This document shows, piece by piece, positions 12,695-23,345 of a DNA stretch of 64,000 nucleotides. The notes under the pieces are model-generated. The model was given only the letters and a program-made list of their open reading frames with translations, did not search any database and was not told the origin of the DNA. A program made the position numbers and the translations under genes. This stretch comes from Mortierella sp. BCC40632 (taxonomy: Eukaryota; Mortierellomycota; Mortierellomycetes; Mortierellales; Mortierellaceae). The DNA is taken from positions 447,001 through 511,000 of the forward strand of contig WAEK01000024.1 of NCBI GenBank assembly GCA_011634665.1, given 5' to 3'. Every line of letters begins with the position of its first letter. Positions within the stretch are counted from its first letter, which is position 1.

Positions 12695-13471
12695 CTACCC
12701 TGCTGGCATTTCCACATTTACCGATCATTGGAATCCAGATATTTGTTAGTGTAATAGCGATAGCTTTAGCTCAGTTGCTACCCTTGTTTGCTTTCACCAA
12801 GTCCTTATCGGCTTCGCATGCATTAGATAGAACTGTTAATGAGCCGAGTCATTGCTTTTTAATCCCTGGGCTCTTCAAGCTCCGCATGGGTCTTCACTGA
12901 ACTAGAGATGATCTCGGTAAATCGGTTGGAACGCCATGAACTAGTCCGACAAACACGAGCTAGACGGCAATGACACCTTCTGAGGAGTTATCCTTAATCT
13001 AACCGCAAAGGCAGTGAGTGAGGTGGTGTGAATAAAGAAACAACGGGATGTGCACAACACAATGGTAAGAAGTTCCGGCAAGTCGATTAGCAACAGGCGA
13101 TTGATTTGGCATAGAACGGATGGTTGACGAGCAATCCTCGCCCCTATGTACTTTCAGCGGACGGTAGCGACACAGTCGCGTCGAAGGATCGGTAGTGAGA
13201 CCAGAATTGCCAGCGTTCATGGAGCTATGGAATTCCGGAACAAGTGCTGCATACCATTCCAATGTGGGTACACGACAAGTCCCGGGACAGTCGAGGAGTT
13301 GTGAGCATTAGTAAGTGTAGACTCGATCGATTGGCTAGGAAGGACAAGTGGGTGATGCCCTGCTTTTTGCTGCCTACATGGTATGAATGCTAGCTGTCAA
13401 TTACTGGAGCAAACACGCACTTACGACAGTCCAAGTCATGGGCACTCTCGGCTTAGGATAAAATATATATA

Positions 13472-13618
13472 TATTGTCCTTCTCACCTGTTTTTGACTTC
13501 CGTTTGCGCTGCTTATTTGAGGAGTAACAGCTCCCTTCGCAGTAACCCCATGCAACGGACCGCGCATAATCCACGAAAATAAGAGTAGAAAAAACAAAAA
13601 CAGATGAAATGGAGAATA
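13472..13618 (+). mobile_element. MITE, copy 4 (diverged)
   Basis: Same length and orientation as copies 1 and 3 with scattered substitutions (for example ACTTCCGTTTGCGCTGC). The right end GATGAAATGGAGAATA matches the inverted copy. It is flanked on the left by an AT dinucleotide run. Confidence 0.7.
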
Positions 13619-13647
13619 CAAGGTGCTAAATATGAGCGCAAATGGAA

Positions 13648-13697
13648 AGCATTCCTTTTTTTTTTTTATTTTTTTTTTTTTTTCTTTTTTTTTTTTT
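13648..13697. repeat. Interrupted poly-T tract
   Basis: Roughly 45 bases of T broken by single A and C residues, located ~175 bases downstream of the PPR stop codon. Possibly decayed retroposed A-tail sequence on the other strand. Confidence 0.6.
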
Positions 13698-13872
13698 CTA
13701 TACCAGGAGCTGACTTCAACCCCAGTGAATCTGACAGACCACTTCACATAATCAATTGATCAAAAGGAATAGCCACTCCGAAAAATGACGAACAATTTCA
13801 GCTTTGTACGTACTTTATTCTAACATATTGAGATTTCTTTCGGCCCTGTAATTGCTAAAATGATCAACAGTT

Positions 13873-16800
13873 CTACGATTCCACTCCCATGTTAAACGTT
13901 TCCATCGAAGCCTTGAGGACCCTTAGCCATTGTTGAATCGTAGTATCATCCCATGCATCTGAGGGGGCGATTTGATGAGAACCTGGTACATCTAGGTCCT
14001 TCAACAGACCGTGGTCACAGGCTGCATCGTAGAGGGAATTCACCATCACACGAGTGGGCTCTACGCCGTACGCACGGCCCATCCTCATATAGAGTCCAAA
14101 TGCTGCTGGTAATTCGCCACAACGGGCGTAGAAAGCAATTGCCCTCTGAACTAGTCCCTGATCCATATCAAACCCTGAGAGAATCAGATCTGTGGCCATA
14201 TCCTTGCCTAACTCTAGTCGGTTTTCCTGCTCCAGTTGGTCTAGGATGCGAGAGTAGAGATTTGCAAGAGGGGGTGGAGTGACGGTCCAAGAGGTCGAGG
14301 TGACAGACATCGCAGAATAAGCTGGGATAATAGCTCGGCGAGGATGCGTAGATGGCGCAAGCGATGCCCAGTAGTTGTCATCTTGTGTGGGAGATCCGGT
14401 GAAGCTATTGTCACTGCCGTCAATTTGTCTCAATAGTTTGTAGAGTTCATAGCCTGCGACACCATTGCTCTCCTGGCAGCTTCTTTCCATAAGATCTCTA
14501 TACATGCTGGCCTTTACATGTGGCGCATAACCTGCTTCTTGGGCAGACTTCAGAAGTCCAAGGGCAGAGTTAATTCCGTGGCGTTCTGCATATTCTCCTA
14601 TTAAGAGCTGGAACGTCTCGGGATGCCTTGAAGCACGAAGCGTCATATCTGCAGTATCAAGGGCACCTTCGGTAACCGAACGGGAGAGTTCATAGAAGAT
14701 TTGGTGTGAGAGAACCCTGTCTCCAGAATGAAAGGCACCGCTGAGTAGGATATTCCAGGTCTCTGGGCTAGGATGCACTGATTGTGATGCCATTATCTCT
14801 AGAATGCCGAGTGCAGTTAAGGGGGAAGAACCGCGAATGGCCCCTTCAAGCAAAACATTGAAATGCATTGCTTCGTTCTTGACCCCAGCACTTTCCATGT
14901 TCTCAAAAATCTTAATGGCTCCTTGGATATTGTCTGCACGGACATAACACCTCATCAAGTTGCAGTAAATCTCCCCATCCCGTTGAACACCCATGTGACT
15001 AAGCGCAGAGAGAATCCTTTGGGTCATCGGTAGTCGACCATACTTGGCTGTAAGGCTCATCAAGTTTCGAAGCATTTCCGCTGATGGCTGCAATCCATGG
15101 TTCTCGGTTAGGTCTCGAAACATGGCAACAGACTCGTCTAGTCGGTCGCTGCGGATCAAACCATGCAGTAACTTGCTAGCTGATTTGGCACTTGGAATTC
15201 TTCTCTCTTGAATAATTTTTTCAAGAGCCATCATTGCAGTCCTGTAGTCTCGACTATCGCAAAGTCCATTTAAAACCCTTGTGGATGCTGCAGCTCCCAG
15301 ATTCATATCAAGCAGTGACATACCCTCCAATATCTTCCTGACTCTGACAAATTCGCCCTCTACAACAGCATGCTTTAGAACTTCCTGTAGTCCCACCTCA
15401 GCAAGATTACGAGCCTCCTGGTCGCGAATACGATGAGCCTTTCGAGAACCATTGAAAGTATTTGTTGTGCCTTGAGTGCTATCATCTCCTGAGAGAGGCA
15501 GGGAGGACATCGTTGTGGAGGTCGATCTTGTTGCCTCTAGCCAACGTCTAAGAAACAGCTCTGATTCTTCTGACGATTGCGCTGCTCCAATAAATCGGCA
15601 CAATATCCTGAAGCGAGCTTTATCCAGTTCGTAGCCCTCTTTTGAGAGCGCCTCGGTCATTTCCATTGCTAGATTTGCTGAGAGACTCTCTTTTTTGTCG
15701 AGGCATATTGCCTCAATTAATGCTGGAAACACCAATGCCACCCACTCATAAGAGGTAACAGCTACGCTGCCTGTGGTCGATGTGTTGGTCAAGGAATGTG
15801 GGGTTTGTAGGCCGCCTTTCGTTTTTTCCATCAAAAGAGTGACGCCCTTGATTGCTTGCTTCTGCCTCCTTAAGAACTCGGCTTTTCCGTCGGATAGGCC
15901 TACGTCTTCACTACCCTCCTCTGCACCGTTGCTTGATCCTATCGATGCCCCACCATCCGCAAACATTGCATAGTTTTGCTTGTGCTGGGCCACTGTACAC
16001 CTCTCAATGATGATCTTGAACAATCTTCCAGCCTCGTGGTAATTGCCTTTGTGAAAATAACAAAGAGTCACCAGCGACATGAGAGACACGCTTGGCTGTA
16101 TGCTCTGCTTTTGGGGACACATATGCCTCCAAGCTTCTATGCCTGCATCCCAATTTTCTCCATGCACAGCGGCTCTAAGCCAAAGAACGTAGAGCTCCTC
16201 GCTCTGCGGTAGACCAAGCTCGTGCATCTGATCCAGTGTCTTCCGTAATAGATCTAACTTGGTCTGTCCTGAATCAATCTCTGTGGCTGTGAGATTTATA
16301 TCACTTTCCTGCCCTTGCTTGCTTCCAAAGAGAGGTATTGTGGCGTCGTTTTGTATTCGAAGACTGGATCTTACAAGATGGGCAAACGACCCCGCACTAC
16401 ACTTCATTGCAATGCCTTGCTGGTCTAAGATTAGCAGGTGGATTTGGTCGAGTATCTGGTAGTCCTTATAGTGGTAAAACCAAGAGATCAGTGCTTCCCA
16501 GTCAGCTCCTGAAAGATAATCCAGATTGCTCGAGTCCTTAATATACGTGAATAGGTGGCGTAACGCTGATAAAGGTGGGATAATAGACGAAGACATGCGT
16601 TGCTCGGTAGCTAACCCTCTTTGGTATTCGCGTGATCCAGGATCCAGGGGAGACACCGATGATTTCTCGCTGTGTATTAGTAGTCTGAGATTGGCTATTG
16701 CTTGCGCCGCATCAACAGAGTGAGGTACCGGGAATAAAAGCTGAAGTTCCTGCGATTCAAAGGTCGTCGCTGACGCCCTCATTCCACATATCGGTCGCCT

Positions 16801-17223
16801 CAAAACAGCTGTGGTGGCATGATCAAGTTGGTCGACGTTCGAGTTGCTGCGATCCAAAGTTGTCGAAAGTAGAGCTGTCCGATGAAAACCCCGCAGGCCG
16901 TGATGGTGAGAGCAGCTGGAAATTATTCCTGCCTTGCTAACCTGATATCGCAATGGATTGGCGTGATTAGCCCTTGACTGGTTCGCAAAGATCACTGGTA
17001 AGCGCGTCGTTGATATCGGTTTAAAGATTCTCAGGGGGAGTGCTTCTGTTCGTAGTGATGCGGTATCAACATTTGCAGCTCTTTGTCTGGTACTGAAATG
17101 CGTTTTTGGGGTGTGTCCAGAAAGTATCGTTGGCAAAGGTGAAATCTGACACGATATCGGGCCAGATCTGGACAGAGACAACGCAATATCAACAGACCGC
17201 TTGAAGTGCTTATATTCTGACAT
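13873..17223 (-). CDS. Pentatricopeptide repeat (PPR) protein, probably mitochondrial
   Basis: Single uninterrupted frame of 1116 residues. PPR-type helical pairs are recognisable over the C-terminal half, for example GAIKIFENMESAGVKNEAM followed by HFNVLLEGAIRGSSPLTALG, and TRVLNGLCDSRDYRTAMMAL followed by KASKLLHGLIRSDRLDESVA-type spacing, each ~35 residues apart. PPR proteins bind organellar RNA for processing, stability or translation. The N-terminus is rich in Arg/Ser/Thr and poor in acidic residues, consistent with a mitochondrial presequence, though the exact start is uncertain because several Met codons follow. No SMR, DYW or other catalytic C-terminal domain is seen. It is divergently arranged with ATP23, another mitochondrial gene. 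The RNA target cannot be inferred. Confidence 0.85.
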   Translation of the reverse strand: MSEYKHFKRSVDIALSLSRSGPISCQISPLPTILSGHTPKTHFSTRQRAANVDTASLRTEALPLRIFKPISTTRLPVIFANQSRANHANPLRYQVSKAGIISSCSHHHGLRGFHRTALLSTTLDRSNSNVDQLDHATTAVLRRPICGMRASATTFESQELQLLFPVPHSVDAAQAIANLRLLIHSEKSSVSPLDPGSREYQRGLATEQRMSSSIIPPLSALRHLFTYIKDSSNLDYLSGADWEALISWFYHYKDYQILDQIHLLILDQQGIAMKCSAGSFAHLVRSSLRIQNDATIPLFGSKQGQESDINLTATEIDSGQTKLDLLRKTLDQMHELGLPQSEELYVLWLRAAVHGENWDAGIEAWRHMCPQKQSIQPSVSLMSLVTLCYFHKGNYHEAGRLFKIIIERCTVAQHKQNYAMFADGGASIGSSNGAEEGSEDVGLSDGKAEFLRRQKQAIKGVTLLMEKTKGGLQTPHSLTNTSTTGSVAVTSYEWVALVFPALIEAICLDKKESLSANLAMEMTEALSKEGYELDKARFRILCRFIGAAQSSEESELFLRRWLEATRSTSTTMSSLPLSGDDSTQGTTNTFNGSRKAHRIRDQEARNLAEVGLQEVLKHAVVEGEFVRVRKILEGMSLLDMNLGAAASTRVLNGLCDSRDYRTAMMALEKIIQERRIPSAKSASKLLHGLIRSDRLDESVAMFRDLTENHGLQPSAEMLRNLMSLTAKYGRLPMTQRILSALSHMGVQRDGEIYCNLMRCYVRADNIQGAIKIFENMESAGVKNEAMHFNVLLEGAIRGSSPLTALGILEIMASQSVHPSPETWNILLSGAFHSGDRVLSHQIFYELSRSVTEGALDTADMTLRASRHPETFQLLIGEYAERHGINSALGLLKSAQEAGYAPHVKASMYRDLMERSCQESNGVAGYELYKLLRQIDGSDNSFTGSPTQDDNYWASLAPSTHPRRAIIPAYSAMSVTSTSWTVTPPPLANLYSRILDQLEQENRLELGKDMATDLILSGFDMDQGLVQRAIAFYARCGELPAAFGLYMRMGRAYGVEPTRVMVNSLYDAACDHGLLKDLDVPGSHQIAPSDAWDDTTIQQWLRVLKASMETFNMGVES

Positions 17224-17509
17224 GCTGCGCCAATACAGTTCCCGTTATTTGTCCCTCTCAATCCTAAAAGTGGTGAAATAGACAGGGTCTTGCTTAAGCT
17301 CCACTGTAACAAAAGCTCCTCATCCCGGCTCATCGAAATACCGCTTTGATGGACTGCACTTGTTCCTCCATACTGTCATTCGGCTGGGTTGCGGCAGACT
17401 GGGAACAAAGACATGCAAAGGAACAGACCAAAATAAAAGGTCGTCCAAGCCACGCTATTTGGTCTTCCTAGACTTGGATTCAGGACAGTCAAGAGAATCG
17501 AATTGCACA
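17224..17509. promoter_or_regulatory. Divergent promoter region between PPR and ATP23 genes
   Basis: A 286-base gap separates two divergently transcribed genes that both have mitochondrial roles, so it must hold both promoters or a shared bidirectional one. I see no clear TATA element. Confidence 0.5.
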
Positions 17510-18437
17510 ATGGCACAATTAGCGACCGAGTCAAGCTCGCCGGTTCAGGCAGACCAATCAGGAACTCCTGAGGCATCGACCGATTCTACTTTTTCAACTG
17601 AACAATGTAAAACTTCTGAAAAAGAGAAGGCAGAAGAAAAGGCATTCAACCAATGGCGGAAGACTCTTTCATTGATCACAGGTCTCGGGCTTTCTGCCGA
17701 AGAATTCCAGGCTGAGGTCGAGAAGGCTGACAGGAAGCAGTGCGAGTTACGCAAGGACCAGCTTATCAAATCAAGTAAGGGGACAGATTCATGCATTAAG
17801 ATGGTATGCTTTGACTATCCGATCCACAGCTCTAATACCAAACAAATCTGGTTGGCACTGTAGGTCCAGGAGTGCGATTCATGATGAACAACCTTGCTAA
17901 AGCTGGATGTCCGTTGACCAAGAACATGTTTGATTGTGGTATCTGCGATAAAACCAAATCAGGCGGGTTTTCCAAAGATCACGGAATTCTACTTTGCCAA
18001 AATGGGTTCTTTAGTAAGAAGCACCAGGAACATACAATGATCCACGAGATGATCCACATGTATGATCACTGTGTCTTCAACGTTGACTGGAGCAATCTAC
18101 GCCATCATGCATGCAGTGAGGTATTCAACCAAATACCAACGACAGTACGACCGCTTTGTCTTGGAACACCACACCATACTAACCATTTATAAAACCTCAA
18201 TCCTGGTAATAGATTCGCGCTGCATCCCTCAGCGGTGATTGTACTTGGACGAGAGAGATCCGCCGTGGCTTCTATGCCTTTACAAAGCAGCACCAAGAGT
18301 GCGTTAAGAGAAGGGCAATACTCTCTGTGGAGGCAAACCCGAGCTGCCCGTCACGCGCCGCTGCTGAGAAGGCTGTCAATGCTGTCTTTGAGTCCTGTTA
18401 TAGTGACACACGTCCGTTCGATGAAGTCCAGATCTAG
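17510..18437 (+). CDS. ATP23: Mitochondrial inner membrane protease Atp23
   Basis: M76-family zinc metallopeptidase that in yeast matures subunit 6 of the mitochondrial ATP synthase (Atp6) and chaperones its assembly. Three exons with consistent phases: 17510-17774, 17864-18120 and 18213-18437. The active-site motif HEMIHMYDHC (HExxH, bases 18043-18057) is intact. Conserved cysteines lie around it (GCPL, FDCGICDK, HACSE, SGDCTW, HQECVKRRA, PSCPSRAAAEKAV, ESCYSDTRPFDEV), matching the family's conserved cysteine pattern. The N-terminal ~75 residues are acidic, Ser-rich and variable. The start at 17510 is the first ATG of a compact model; an in-frame upstream start exists but would add a poorly conserved leader. 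The length (~250 aa) is typical. Confidence 0.93.
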
Positions 18438-18475
18438 ACTGGTAACTATGCTAGATGAAGAAAATAAAATAATAA

Positions 18476-18507
<32 letters not shown>

Positions 18508-19006
18508 TGCAAAAGTTATCTATCATGACTTAAGGAACTGCTTGTATGTGAACAGAGACAATTTCTGCAGTGTCTACATGAGTTTAGACCAGGGCACCAT
18601 CGTGTCAGAGTGATGACAACAAGGTATAGACAACTGATGCACTTTTGATTACTTGGAGACTATCAGTACTTGTGGCGGCTTCGTCCCACGTCCCAGGAAC
18701 CCCAGATCGAATGTATTGAATTTTAAGTTTGTTAGTCATGATGAGACCCAAAGAGCAACGCTGTGACCATCGAATTCTGCCTCAATGTGCACGAGTATAA
18801 ATTCCCTCGATCAGACAGACCTTTCTTTTTTTAATCGACCATCCCGCATTCTCTCCCCCCCCCCCTTTCTTTATCTCATTCAGCTGAAGTATCGATTGAT
18901 ATCCGACCAAGTATCATCTTTACGAAGCTCCCCCTCTTGTTATTCCCACGCCTGCTTTTCGTCTTTTGCCTCACCTTCTCGACCGACCTGCCTAACCTCT
19001 GTCAGC
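18438..19006. other. Intergenic region: ATP23 3' end, A28 tract and CPA2 promoter/5' UTR
   Basis: An AATAAA-containing AT-rich stretch leads into 28 consecutive A (18477-18504), perhaps the ATP23 polyadenylation region or a retroposed tail. The second half carries the TATA-containing upstream region of CPA2 and a C10 run at ~18858. No gene is seen. Confidence 0.5.
18796..18801 (+). promoter_or_regulatory. TATA box candidate for CPA2
   Basis: TATAAA inside GAGTATAAATTCC, about 205 bases upstream of the CPA2 start codon and followed by CT-rich sequence typical of fungal transcription start regions. Confidence 0.45.
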
Positions 19007-22000
19007 ATGTATAAGCAACTCTATGCCAAGGCCCCAAAGGCGCTTTCTACTTCAAGTCCCTCCATCCTCGCTACCTCCCTTGTCTCAGCTCAATATGGCT
19101 CCAAGGTCCAAGGTGTGAACCGCCTGCCACTGATCTCATCTTTGGCCAGATCGCACCACTCGGTCTCTGGACATGGGATTCGGGCACCAGTCTTTGCCTC
19201 GCTGTCATCCTCGGCATTGAAGTCCAAGCCTGGTGTCCTTACCCAGCTTGGACTGAAATCATTTGCAATCCCTCAAGCACGCCTGTTCTCTACTTCGTCT
19301 GCGGCTAGTGAAAAGCAAGGACTGGAGCCATCCAAGACTGGCTCGAAGAAACTTGTGTCGGAGGAGATCCTGAAGGACGTTCCCCTCGTAGAGGTGAAAA
19401 AGGTCCTTGTCGTCGGATCTGGCGGTTTGACCATCGGTCAAGCTGGCGAGTTTGACTATTCTGGTAAGATATCATCTCCGATGTTCTCGGAGAATATTTG
19501 ACGACGGAAAGAAATGCGGTCACATCCAGAGCAAGCTCTGACACAACGTTTGATGTGGTTGCTTAGGTTCCCAGGCCATCAAAGCCCTCAAGGAATCAAG
19601 CATTGAGACAGTTTTGGTCAATCCTAACATTGCTACGATCCAGACCTCGCATGCCCTTGCCGACACAGTTTACTTCCTCCCTGTCACTCCAGAGTACTTG
19701 GAGTATATCATCGAACGTGAGCGTCCCGACGGCATCCTCTTGACCTTTGGCGGTCAGACGGCCCTAAACTGCGGTATTCAACTTGACAAGATGGGAGTCT
19801 TTGATCGATTGAATGTCAAGGTTCTTGGTACCCCAATCCGCACCCTTTTGGTCAGTGAGGATCGCGATCTCTTCGCCAAGGCTCTGAATGGTGAGTCAAA
19901 ATTAATCTTTCATAATGCCCTTGAAGGTGCTCATATTCTTTGAGTTTAGGATTGTGGCTGACCTATTTTTTTTTTTTTTTTTTTTTGGTGAAAATCAGAG
20001 ATCGACATCCCTGTTGCTCAATCGGTTGCCGTTGACAACATGGCTGATGCCTTGGCCGCTGCTGAGGAGATCGGATACCCAGTTATTATTCGTTCTGCCT
20101 TCTCCCTTGGAGGCCTTGGCTCGGGATTTGCCGCCAATGCTGCGGAGCTTACGGCCTTGGGCACCAAGTCGTTGACTCTCTCTCCCCAGATCCTTGTTGA
20201 GAAATCAATGAAGGGATGGAAGGAAGTCGAGTATGAGGTTGTTCGAGATGCTGCAAACAATTGTATTACTGTCTGCAACATGGAAAACTTTGACCCCCTG
20301 GGAACTCACACAGGCGACTCGATCGTCGTAGCTCCATCGCAAACTCTGAGTGATGAGGAGTACCACATGCTCCGTACAGCTGCGATCAAGATTATTCGCC
20401 ACCTTGGGGTTGTTGGAGAATGCAATGTTCAATATGCTCTGCACCCAGAGAGTCTTGAATACAAGGTCATTGAGGTGAATGCCCGTCTCAGTCGCTCCAG
20501 GTATGTCTTTTTTATCATTGGATGTAAAGAACATCACTACTCTCACTTTCTTGGTATCTCTAACTATAATCTAACATTAACTCGAATTCCATAGCGCTCT
20601 TGCTTCCAAGGCTACCGGTTACCCCTTGGCGTTTATTGCCGCAAAGATCGCCCTTGGCCACACCCTCCCCAACCTTCGCAACTCGGTTACAAAGACCACC
20701 ACTGCTTGCTTTGAGCCTTCATTGGATTACATCGTCACCAAGATTCCTCGCTGGGACCTTGCCAAGTTCCAGCATGTATCTCGCGATATTGGTTCTTCTA
20801 TGAAGTCTGTCGGTGAAGTCATGGCGATTGGCCGCACATTTGAAGAGTCCTTCCAAAAGGCAATTCGTCAGGTTGACCCCCAGTTCAAGGGCTTCCAGTC
20901 GCTCGAGTTCCCTGATATTGACAAGGTGATGGCAAATCCCACAGACCGCCGCCTCTTCGCCATCGGTGACGCAATGCTCAATAAGGGCTACACTGTCGAT
21001 CAAGTCCATGACATTACCAAGGTTGACAAATGGTTCCTTCACAAGCTGTCCAACATCGTTGCTGTTCACAAGGAACTTGGCAAGTTCACACTTGAGAGTT
21101 TGCCATTTGAGCTGCTTCATGACGCCAAGAGGAAAGGATTCTCGGACGCACAGATCGCTGGATTGTTGAGCAAGAAGTCTTCGGAAGATGTCGTCCGTAA
21201 TCTCCGAAAGCAGATGGGTATCACCCCCTTCGTCAAACGCATCGATACACTTGCTGCCGAATTCCCTGCCGATACCAACTACCTTTACACAACGTATAAC
21301 GCATCCGCTCACGATGTCGACTTTACCGACAAGGGCACGATGGTGTTGGGATCAGGTGTGTACCGTATTGGCTCCTCTGTAGAATTTGACTGGTGTGGCG
21401 TCTCATGTATCCGTGCACTTCGAGAACTCGGAAAGAAGACCGTGATGGTCAACTACAACCCCGAAACTGTTTCGACCGATTTCGACGAATGTGACCGCCT
21501 TTATTTTGAGGAGCTGTCCTATGAGCGTGTAATGGATATTTATGAGCAAGAGCAGGCTCAAGGCGTTGTTGTTTCGGTCGGTGGTCAGCTTCCCCAGAAT
21601 ATTGCCCTTCGACTCCATGAAAACAATGCAAAGGTTTTGGGAACGTCGCCTGTCATGATTGATGCAGCTGAAGACCGCTACAAGTTTAGCAAGATTCTCG
21701 ATTCGATTGGAGTTGATCAGCCTGAATGGAAAGAGTTGACATCGTTGGACCAGGCTTCAGACTTTGCGGAGCAGGTTGGCTACCCAGTTCTGATTCGCCC
21801 ATCCTATGTCTTGTCAGGAGCTGCCATGAATGTTGTCCACACTCCAGAAGCCCTCCACAGGTGCCTGACTCTTGCCGCTGATGTGTCGCCACTTCATCCT
21901 GTTGTCATCACGAAGTTCATCTCGGGCGCCCAGGAACTTGATATTGATGCTGTCGCCCATAATGGCAAGCTTGTCGTCCATGCCATTTCTGAACACGTCG

Positions 22001-22938
22001 AGAACGCCGGTGTCCATTCTGGAGATGCTACTTTGGTTCTCCCTACTCGCGATATCCCTGACAGCACCAAGTCGAAGCTCAAGACTATTACTGAGAAGCT
22101 TGCAAAGGCATTCCAGATCACTGGACCCTTTAACATGCAGATTATCCATAAGCCTGACTCGAACTCCGGTGGCCAGGATCCTGTCCTCAAGGTGATCGAG
22201 TGCAACATTCGTGCTTCGAGGTCTTTCCCTTTCGTCTCCAAGGTCCTCGGTCACAACTTCATTACTACCGCTACGCACGCACTCTGTGACAAGGATGTCC
22301 CCGCCCCACAGGATTTGATGGCTAAGGAGTATGACTACCAGGCAGTCAAGGTTCCCCAATTTTCATGGACTCGTCTGGGCGGCGCTGATCCCTTCCTTGG
22401 TGTGGAGATGGCCTCTACAGGAGAGGTGGCTTGCTTTGGACGAGACAAGGAAGAGGCTTATCTCGCAGCGGTCCAGAGTGTCCAAAACTTTAAGCTTCCT
22501 GCACCCAACTCCTCGGTATTGGTCAGCTCTGATGAGTTGACTTCCAGCGAGGATCTGTCGAAGATTGGCAAGGGGCTTCAGCAATACGGTGCCAAGATCG
22601 TTACAATGTCGAAGCACACTCAGAAAGCACTTGAGCGCGAAGGTGTTCCATGCAAATATGTCGCTGCACCAGACTCGCTGGCATCGATGCACAAGACAAT
22701 GGGAGGCGAGGACATCAAGATGGTTATCTCCCTAGCAAAGAACCGCGCACTGGATGTTGCTGACAAAGAGTACATGGTCCGCCGAGCTGGAGTTGACTCC
22801 GGAATCTCTTTGATCAATGATGAGAAGTGTGGTGTCCTCTTTGTTAACGCCTTGAACAAACATGCGAGCCGCCAGTCTGGCTCCAAGATCCCAGAGGAAG
22901 TACGATCCTGGTCGGAGTTTGTTGGAGGAAGATACTAA
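19007..22938 (+). CDS. CPA2: Carbamoyl-phosphate synthase (arginine-specific) large subunit, with mitochondrial presequence
   Basis: Makes carbamoyl phosphate from bicarbonate, ATP and ammonia supplied by the glutaminase small subunit (Cpa1), feeding arginine synthesis. Exons 19007-19463, 19567-19890, 19999-20500 and 20595-22938, all in phase. After a ~125-residue leader come the first ATP-grasp half ([61 protein letters not shown]), the oligomerisation domain, the second ATP-grasp half ([55 protein letters not shown]) and a C-terminal MGS-like domain. The leader ends [13 protein letters not shown] and is rich in Ser, Ala, Lys and Arg with almost no acidic residues, as in the mitochondrial Neurospora enzyme and unlike cytosolic yeast Cpa2. 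The third intron has an 18-T run before its AG. No CPA1 or ATCase fusion is present, so it is not the pyrimidine CAD/Ura2 type. Confidence 0.95.
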
Positions 22939-22972
22939 GAGCATCCCATAATTACTACCCCACTCTTTTGCA

Positions 22973-22976
<4 letters not shown>

Positions 22977-23006
<30 letters not shown>

Positions 23007-23038
23007 CTTTTTCTTTCTTTTTCTTTTTTTTTTCTTTT
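22977..23038. repeat. Poly-T / T-rich tract downstream of CPA2
   Basis: A 29-base T run followed by T-rich sequence with isolated C, starting ~40 bases after the CPA2 stop codon. It probably lies in the 3' UTR or terminator region. Confidence 0.75.
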
Positions 23039-23099
23039 TACCCCTTTTCCAAATGTGATGGATATTGCCGCCGTTGGTCTCAGTCAAGATGCCACTACT

Positions 23100-23345
23100 T
23101 ATTCTTTTGGTCGGGAATGAGTCTGTAGCTGATTCACTCTGGCTTACGCCTTGCACCATCGTTGGAAGATGTACTTTGGAGATGGTTTCTTGTCGAGTGG
23201 TTCCTTTTGGTCGGGGAAGAGCTCAAACAAAGACTTTATCGACATGCACGATTCTACTTTATCTGGCATCTGATACTGCTCTAAACTCTCCATCCCTGCT
23301 CCACTTCTCTTTATGTTGCACTGTCCTTCTTTTGGTCGGGAAATT
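23100..23345 (+). repeat. Three dispersed copies of TTTTGGTCGGG downstream of CPA2
   Basis: The motif CTTTTGGTCGGGRA occurs near 23104, 23204 and 23329, at ~100-125 base spacing. Sequence between the copies is not obviously repeated, so this is either a strongly decayed tandem array or three related sites. Confidence 0.45.

Larger units (their letters stand above)
10628..13872. other. Gene-poor 3.2 kb interval with a MITE cluster
   Basis: No frame with recognisable similarity is present. The interval holds a CCA microsatellite, four copies of one MITE family, and a T-rich tract near 13650-13697 just before the PPR gene. Short frames such as 12133-12573 have no domain signature and overlap a MITE, so I do not call them genes. 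Confidence 0.6.
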
